From Arthrobacter bambusae (lineage in GTDB: Bacteria; Actinomycetota; Actinomycetes; Actinomycetales; Micrococcaceae), in assembly GCF_030812595.1 (NCBI RefSeq), contig NZ_JAUSSZ010000001.1, positions 558,001 to 622,000 on the forward strand: 64,000 nt of DNA, read 5' to 3'. The notes below the pieces were generated by a model, which saw nothing but the letters and a program-made list of their open reading frames with translations, was not told the origin of the DNA and did no database searches. Position numbers and translations under genes: made by a program. This document shows positions 59,037 to 64,000 of the stretch, piece after piece (position 1 is the first letter of the stretch; each line of letters opens with the position of its first letter).

Positions 59037-60266
59037 GTGCCTAGCGTTCTTCCTCTCGGGGATCCGGCACCCGCGGACGGCCTCTTGCCACCGCAGGTGC
59101 TTGACGGCGTCGATTCACGCAAGTTCGGCCTGTACGTCCACATACCTTTCTGTGCCGTGCGTTGCGGATACTGCGACTTCAACACCTACACCGCCACGGA
59201 GCTTGGCGGCGGCGCCTCCCAGGACGCGTACGCGTCTACGGCCATCAAGGAAGTCGAGTTCGCCGTCCGGGCCTTGGAAGCCTCCGGCCTGCCCCAGCGG
59301 CCGCTGAGCACGGTCTTCTTCGGCGGTGGCACACCGACGCTGCTGCCAGCTGAAGACCTCGCACGGATCCTGGGGGCCGCCGTCGGGCACTGGGGATTGG
59401 AAGCAGGAGCCGAAGTCACCACTGAGGCGAACCCGGATTCTGTGACGCCGGAGTCCCTCCGACTGCTCGCCGACGCCGGATTTACGCGGATTTCATTCGG
59501 CATGCAGTCGGCCGTACCCCACGTGCTCAAAGTCCTGGACCGCACGCACACACCCAGCCGGGTTCCCTTGGTGGTCCAGTGGGCGCGCGACGCCGGGCTC
59601 GCCGTGAGCCTTGACCTCATCTACGGCACTCCCGGTGAGTCCATGGCTGACTGGCAGACCTCACTGGAGACTGCCTTGTCCTACGAGCCGGACCACATCA
59701 GTGCCTACGCGCTGATCGTGGAAGAGGGCACCAAGTTGGCGGCACAGATCCGGCGCGGCGAAGTGCCCGGAATCGACGACGACGACCACGCCGCCAAGTA
59801 CGAACTCGCCGATCAGCTGATCAGCGCCGCCGGGCTGGACTGGTACGAGGTCAGCAATTGGTCCCGCACACCCGAACAAGCATGCAAACACAACCTTGCC
59901 TACTGGCGGGGAGACGATTGGTGGGGGATCGGGCCCGGCGCGCATTCCCATGTGGGCGGTGTCCGCTGGTGGAACGTCAAGCACCCCGCCGCATATGCAA
60001 ACAGGCTCGGGGACGGGGTCTCGCCCGCCGCCGGACGGGAAACGCTCGACGCCGGAACCCGGGAAGTGGAACGCATCATGCTGGAGGCGCGCCTCGGCTC
60101 GGGATTGGAAGTCGACGCCTTGGATAAGGTCGGACGGCACGCCGTGGCAGGACTCATAGCCGACGGACTCGTAGAGCCCCAGGCAGCTTTCCGGGGACGG
60201 CTGGTCCTGACACTCAAGGGCAGGCTGCTCGCGGATGCCGTGGTCCGCCGGATCCTTCCGGACTAG
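59037..60266 (+). CDS. hemW: Radical SAM protein HemW (heme chaperone, formerly HemN-like)
   Basis: Radical SAM protein of 409 residues from the GTG at 59037, which has GGGGGAC upstream; GTG at 58995 is an alternative. The iron-sulfur motif is CAVRCGYCDF in YVHIPFCAVRCGYC, which lacks the fourth cysteine of true HemN and marks it as HemW, a heme-binding chaperone. FFGGGTPTLL, ISFGMQSAVPHVL and the C-terminal HemN_C domain are seen. Downstream of lepA as in most bacteria. Confidence 0.93.
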   Translation: MPSVLPLGDPAPADGLLPPQVLDGVDSRKFGLYVHIPFCAVRCGYCDFNTYTATELGGGASQDAYASTAIKEVEFAVRALEASGLPQRPLSTVFFGGGTPTLLPAEDLARILGAAVGHWGLEAGAEVTTEANPDSVTPESLRLLADAGFTRISFGMQSAVPHVLKVLDRTHTPSRVPLVVQWARDAGLAVSLDLIYGTPGESMADWQTSLETALSYEPDHISAYALIVEEGTKLAAQIRRGEVPGIDDDDHAAKYELADQLISAAGLDWYEVSNWSRTPEQACKHNLAYWRGDDWWGIGPGAHSHVGGVRWWNVKHPAAYANRLGDGVSPAAGRETLDAGTREVERIMLEARLGSGLEVDALDKVGRHAVAGLIADGLVEPQAAFRGRLVLTLKGRLLADAVVRRILPD

Positions 60267-60274
60267 CAGCACGG

Positions 60275-60297
60275 GCGGGAACGGGCATGGTTCCCGC
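60275..60297. terminator. Hairpin between hemW and the DUF4870 gene
   Basis: GCGGGAAC (60275-60282) pairs with GTTCCCGC (60290-60297), 7-base loop, in the short space between two convergent genes. Likely bidirectional. Confidence 0.65.
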
Positions 60298-60305
60298 GAA
60301 GGCGG

Positions 60306-60719
60306 CTACTTGATCCAGCGCAGGTTGAAGCGGTAGCGGTGCGGTTGTCCGTGGTTGACCCGGATTCCGGCTGATACCGAGAAGCATGTCACTGCCACCC
60401 AGATTGCCGTGGCAAGGACGGCGAACAGGTTTCCCACCACCGGGAGCATGACAAGGATGTTGGCCAGCACTGCGGCAATCGTCGGAGGCAAGGTGAAGTT
60501 CAGTGCTTCCTTGGATTCCTGTGCCGTGAACGGGCCACGTTCGCGGAAGATCAGGTAAATGAGCAGCGATGGCACGCAGCCAAGGATCCCGCCGAAATGC
60601 GCCAAGGTTGCCCATTGCCGGTCCTCAGAGGCGGTCAAGGGCAGCGCATTGGCAGGAACGCCGTGGTACTGGGACCGCCCGGAGGCGCCGTCCCGATCGT
60701 CAGGAGCGTTGTCTGCCAC
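60306..60719 (-). CDS. DUF4870 domain-containing membrane protein
   Basis: A 137-residue protein with a polar N-terminal 35 residues and three hydrophobic segments (ATLAHFGGILGCVPSLLIYL, PTIAAVLANILVMLPVVGNL, and VLATAIWVAVTCFSV). The pattern FRERGPFTAQESKEALNF between the first two is the DUF4870 signature. GTG start with AAGGAAG upstream. Function unknown. Confidence 0.85.
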   Translation of the reverse strand: MADNAPDDRDGASGRSQYHGVPANALPLTASEDRQWATLAHFGGILGCVPSLLIYLIFRERGPFTAQESKEALNFTLPPTIAAVLANILVMLPVVGNLFAVLATAIWVAVTCFSVSAGIRVNHGQPHRYRFNLRWIK

Positions 60720-60822
60720 AGTTTCTTCCTTCGAGTAGCTATAGGTGCAGTGTTGCTGTCCCAGAATACTTGCTCGGCAAGCGATCAGCCGACCAAGCCC
60801 CGTGCCCTGGTCAGGTAATCCA

Positions 60823-61752
60823 TCACGGGACGGTCAGGAAATCGATCACTTCCTCCACGCGACCCAGCAACGAGGCCTCCAAATCCGCGTAGCTACGTAC
60901 GGCGCCCAGAAGTTTTTGCCAACCCAGTCCCACGTCTTCGGCAGTCTCATGCGGCCAGCCGAACGACTTCAGGATGCCGGTCTTCCAATCCGTGCCGCGC
61001 GCGACGGTCGGCCACCGCTCGATCCCCAGGGCGTTCGGGCGGATAGCCTGCCAGACGTCAACATAGGGGTGTCCTACGATCAGGACGTTTCCCGCGGCGC
61101 CCGGCAGGGTCATGGCGTCGGCCGCGATCCGCGACTCCTTCGAATCAGGTACCAAATGGTCCACGAGGATCCCCAGCCGGCGGCCGGGGCCGGGGGAGAA
61201 GGCGGCAATGGCCGCCTTGAGATCGTCCACACCGTGCAAGGGCTCGACGACGATGCCCTCCACCCGGAGATCGTCCCCCCAAACCTTCTCCACAAGTTCG
61301 GCGTCGTGCTTGCCTTCCACCCAGATCCGGCTTGCCTTGGCGACCTGGGCCCGCTGCCCAAGCACCCGGACCGATCCCGATGCCGTCCTGCCTGCTTGCG
61401 CCGCGCCCTTCGCGGCCGCGGCGCGTGGTGCCGGCGGCAGCAGCTTCACTGCTTGCCCCTCCAGCAGGAACCCAAAGCCGAGCCGGAACGATTTGGCCTT
61501 TCCCCGCCGATCCTCAAGCACCACAATGTGCATGCCTCCGGACTTCTCCACCCTGGTCACGGCCCCGACCCAGCCGGACTGGACGTCCTCGAGCACCATG
61601 CCCCGCTCAACAGCCACTTCAGGCAGCTGCCGCTTGGCCGGCGAGGAAAGGTCTTGCGGGCCCCAATTGTCGTAAGACACGGTCTTCACACCACTTTGCG
61701 CTAGGGGAGAGGTCACGGCCCGGGGCATTGACCCGGGCCGCGCGGGAATCAT
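60823..61752 (-). CDS. DUF3097 domain-containing protein
   Basis: A 309-residue actinobacterial protein of unknown function. Recognisable blocks are YDNWGPQDLSS, VERGMVLEDVQSGWVGAVTR, IWVEGKHDAELVEKVWGDDL (a Toprim-like acidic motif) and GILVDHLVPDSKESRIA. Start is uncertain: ATG 61752, ATG 61728 and TTG 61782 are in frame and none has a clear ribosome site. It is divergent from hrcA, so the CIRCE element may also affect it. Confidence 0.8.
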   Translation of the reverse strand: MIPARPGSMPRAVTSPLAQSGVKTVSYDNWGPQDLSSPAKRQLPEVAVERGMVLEDVQSGWVGAVTRVEKSGGMHIVVLEDRRGKAKSFRLGFGFLLEGQAVKLLPPAPRAAAAKGAAQAGRTASGSVRVLGQRAQVAKASRIWVEGKHDAELVEKVWGDDLRVEGIVVEPLHGVDDLKAAIAAFSPGPGRRLGILVDHLVPDSKESRIAADAMTLPGAAGNVLIVGHPYVDVWQAIRPNALGIERWPTVARGTDWKTGILKSFGWPHETAEDVGLGWQKLLGAVRSYADLEASLLGRVEEVIDFLTVP

Positions 61753-61805
61753 GTTCGCCGCGAGCGGTACCAATGCTAACAACGAGGTGGCTCATACTAG
61801 ACTTG

Positions 61806-61832
61806 TTAGCACTTGGGCATGTTGAGTGCTAA
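61806..61832. promoter_or_regulatory. CIRCE operator upstream of hrcA
   Basis: TTAGCACTT-N9-GAGTGCTAA, one mismatch from the canonical TTAGCACTC-N9-GAGTGCTAA. This is the HrcA repressor site and lies 54 bases ahead of the hrcA start. An additional inverted pair, GCTAACAA (61775-61782) and TTGTTAGC (61803-61810), overlaps its left arm. Confidence 0.92.
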
Positions 61833-61885
61833 CTGTTGTTGGGATACCGGATTGTTGAGTACCGGCTGTTGAATGGAGGTGGGCA

Positions 61886-62899
61886 GTGAGCGAACCACGC
61901 AAGCTTGAAGTGTTACGCGCCATCGTGGAGGACTACGTTCACTCCCGGGAGCCCGTTGGCTCCAAAGCCTTGGTCGAACGGCATCATCTTGGAGTGTCGA
62001 GCGCCACCATCCGCAATGACATGGCCCTCCTGGAAGAAGAAGGCCTCATCGTTGCACCGCACACCAGTGCGGGCCGCATCCCCACGGACAAAGGCTACCG
62101 CCTGTTCGTCGACCGCATTTCCGAGGTCAAACCGCTTTCGGCGGCGGAGCGCAGGGCCATCCACTCGTTGCTTGAGGGACCCGACGACGTCGAGGACATC
62201 CTCGAACGCACAGTCCGGCTCCTCTCCCAACTGACCAACCAGGTCGCCGTCGTCCAGTATCCGCACCTGAGCCGCGCCCGCGTCCGGCACATCGAGTTCG
62301 TCCTTTTGACACCGCGCCAGGTCCTGGTGGTGTTGATCGCGGATTCGGGCAAAGTGGAACAGGGCGTCGTGCATGCCGCGGCGGACGCCACGGACGACGA
62401 TCTCACGGCTTTGCGCGCGCGCTTCCTCGGAAGCATCGCCGGCTCCCAGCTCGACCTCATGCCGCAGGTCCTGCCCTCGGTGGTTGCTTTGTGCCAGCCC
62501 GCGCTTCGGAACCTTGCAGGCGCCCTTGCCCACGGTCTGCAACGGCTTGCCGACCGGAGCCGCGACGAACGAATGGTCATGGCAGGCACGGCAAACCTGG
62601 CCCGCTCCAACGTCGACTTCCCCCTGAGCATCGGTCCGGTCCTCGAAGCGCTCGAGGAGCAAGTGGTCATGTTGCGGCTGCTCTCGGACATGGCCGAGGA
62701 TCCCCGGGGCGTCACGGTGAGCATCGGCCGGGAAAACCCTTATGACGGCCTCTCCGAGGCTTCGGTGGTTGCTACGGGGTACGGTCCAGGCAGCAGCGCC
62801 AAGATCGGCATTCTTGGACCCACCCGCATGGACTACCCGAACACCATGGCGGCCGTCCGCGCCGTCGCACGCTACCTTTCCCGCATTCTGGGCGACTGA
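61886..62899 (+). CDS. hrcA: Heat-inducible transcription repressor HrcA
   Basis: Repressor of class I heat-shock genes, 337 residues. N-terminal winged helix with [20 protein letters not shown] and the [20 protein letters not shown] block, then the GAF-like domain. GTG start with TGGAGGTGGG upstream. Autoregulated through the CIRCE site and followed directly by dnaJ. Confidence 0.96.
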   Translation: MSEPRKLEVLRAIVEDYVHSREPVGSKALVERHHLGVSSATIRNDMALLEEEGLIVAPHTSAGRIPTDKGYRLFVDRISEVKPLSAAERRAIHSLLEGPDDVEDILERTVRLLSQLTNQVAVVQYPHLSRARVRHIEFVLLTPRQVLVVLIADSGKVEQGVVHAAADATDDDLTALRARFLGSIAGSQLDLMPQVLPSVVALCQPALRNLAGALAHGLQRLADRSRDERMVMAGTANLARSNVDFPLSIGPVLEALEEQVVMLRLLSDMAEDPRGVTVSIGRENPYDGLSEASVVATGYGPGSSAKIGILGPTRMDYPNTMAAVRAVARYLSRILGD

Positions 62900-62966
62900 C
62901 GGCTTCGGCTCGCAACCGCCACGCAAGAAACGCAATAGAAACGTAAACAAGGAAGAGATACCGACT

Positions 62967-64000
62967 TTGAGCAGTCACTATGACGTTCTGGGCGTCTCGC
63001 CGGAAGCAACCGGCGAGGAGATCAAAAAGGCCTACCGCAAACTCGCACGTAAACTGCACCCCGATGTGAATCCCGGAGCCGGTGCTGCCGAGGAATTCAA
63101 AGCAGTGACCCACGCTTACGAGGTCCTCTCCGATCCCCAGAAGCGCCGCGTCTACGACGCCACCGGCAACGAAAACGGGACCGATAACGGTTTCGGCGGA
63201 GGCTACGCTGGCCAGGGATTCGCCTTCCAGGACATCTTCGACACCTTCTTCGGCGGAGGAGGCGGCGGGATGCAGGGCCCCGCTTCACGCACGCGCCGCG
63301 GGCAGGACGCCCTGATCAGTGTCCGTATTGACTTGCGCGAGGCAGTCTTCGGGGTCAACAAAAAGCTTGAGGTGGACACCGCTGTCATCTGTCCCACGTG
63401 CGAAGGCTCTTGCTGCCGTGCGGGCACCCACCCCGTGCGCTGCGACATCTGTGGCGGCTCGGGCCAGGTACAGCGGGCTGTGCGCTCGATTCTGGGCCAG
63501 GTCATGACGGCCGCTCCGTGTGGCTCGTGCGAAGGTTTCGGCTCGATCATCAAAGATCCTTGTAATGAGTGCAACGGCCAGGGCCGGATCCGCAGCCGCC
63601 GTTCGCTGACCGTCAAGGTGCCCGGCGGTGTCGCTACCGGCACCCGCATCCAGCTGTCGGCGCAAGGCGAAGCAGGTCCCGCAGGCGGCCCTCCCGGCGA
63701 CCTCTACGTGGAGATCCGGGTCAACAACGATCCGACCTATATCCGTGAAGGCGACGACCTCCACGCAACGCTGAGCGTTCCCATGACTGCCGCGGCTTTG
63801 GGCACGGAGCTGCAGCTTGACACCTTCGACGGACCCCAGGAGATCGACGTCAAGTCCGGAACCCAGTCGGGCGAAGTCATCACCCTTCGTGGACTGGGCG
63901 TCACCCATCTCCGCGGCTACGGCAGGGGAGACCTCAAGGTGCACCTGCACGTCGAGACGCCCGGCAAGCTCGACGCCGCGCAGGAAGACCTGCTTCGCCA
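62967..64000 (+). CDS. dnaJ: Chaperone protein DnaJ (3' truncated by window edge)
   Basis: Type I Hsp40, at least 344 residues visible. The J domain starts [20 protein letters not shown] with HPD at residues 31-33; a Gly/Phe-rich linker follows (about 75-105); four zinc-finger CxxCxGxG repeats are seen ([32 protein letters not shown]), the first with Cys in place of the last Gly. TTG start at 62967 with AAGGAAG upstream. Located after hrcA, so this is the hrcA-linked paralogue of actinobacteria (often called dnaJ2). Confidence 0.93.
   Translation, partial: MSSHYDVLGVSPEATGEEIKKAYRKLARKLHPDVNPGAGAAEEFKAVTHAYEVLSDPQKRRVYDATGNENGTDNGFGGGYAGQGFAFQDIFDTFFGGGGGGMQGPASRTRRGQDALISVRIDLREAVFGVNKKLEVDTAVICPTCEGSCCRAGTHPVRCDICGGSGQVQRAVRSILGQVMTAAPCGSCEGFGSIIKDPCNECNGQGRIRSRRSLTVKVPGGVATGTRIQLSAQGEAGPAGGPPGDLYVEIRVNNDPTYIREGDDLHATLSVPMTAAALGTELQLDTFDGPQEIDVKSGTQSGEVITLRGLGVTHLRGYGRGDLKVHLHVETPGKLDAAQEDLLR

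Overview
The window is a dense, high-GC (about 65%) actinobacterial chromosome segment, most likely from the Arthrobacter/Paenarthrobacter group of the Micrococcaceae. This rests on the gene orders rpsD - DUF948 - alaS - ruvX - mltG - aroE/C/K/B - efp - nusB, pyrR-pyrB-pyrC-carA-carB-pyrF-mihF-gmk-rpoZ-coaBC-metK-priA, and comEA-comEC-holA-rpsT-lepA-hemW-hrcA-dnaJ, on frequent GTG starts, and on actinobacteria-restricted families (mIHF, acVLRF1, DUF3097, DUF222-HNH). The genus is inferred, not proven. No rRNA, tRNA or CRISPR array was seen.

Layout. 1-5 kb: end of aspS, a GNAT acetyltransferase, a DUF222-HNH gene and an acVLRF1-type peptidyl-tRNA hydrolase. 5-8 kb: rarA, rpsD and two small membrane-associated genes. 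8-18.6 kb: alaS, ruvX, mltG, the shikimate genes aroE-aroC-aroK-aroB, efp and nusB, many joined by stop/start overlaps. 18.6-19.2 kb: a tandem repeat array. 19.2-34.5 kb: the pyrimidine operon behind a probable PyrR-binding loop, then mihF, gmk, rpoZ, coaBC, metK and a degenerate priA. 34.5-37.4 kb: a minus-strand group of aldo/keto reductase, alpha/beta hydrolase and glycosyltransferase. 37.5-42.9 kb: a SorC-type regulator divergent from glpD, then glpF and glpK. 43-46.8 kb: leuS behind a leucine-rich leader peptide and terminator, then a DegV protein. 46.9-52.4 kb: a second DUF222-HNH gene, comEA, comEC and holA. 52.4-55.9 kb: an accessory island. 55.9-64 kb: rpsT, an orphan PemK-like toxin, lepA, hemW, DUF4870, DUF3097, CIRCE-hrcA-dnaJ.

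The most interesting part is the island between holA and rpsT. It holds a 101-residue precursor whose last 59 residues resemble a circular bacteriocin core, a polytopic membrane protein of about 12 segments, an ABC ATPase, a short two-frame ORF that could be a frameshifted small immunity-type protein, and a five-segment membrane protein. Its base composition is lower in GC than the flanks, and its left edge carries repeats that look like an insertion-sequence end. I read it as a candidate circular bacteriocin production/immunity cluster; this is inference from precursor features and gene set, without a homology search.

Other regulatory signals: a leuS ribosome-mediated attenuator (leader MRAILLLS), a 12-of-14 match to the PyrR-binding consensus ahead of pyrR, a CIRCE element ahead of hrcA, and several strong hairpin terminators.
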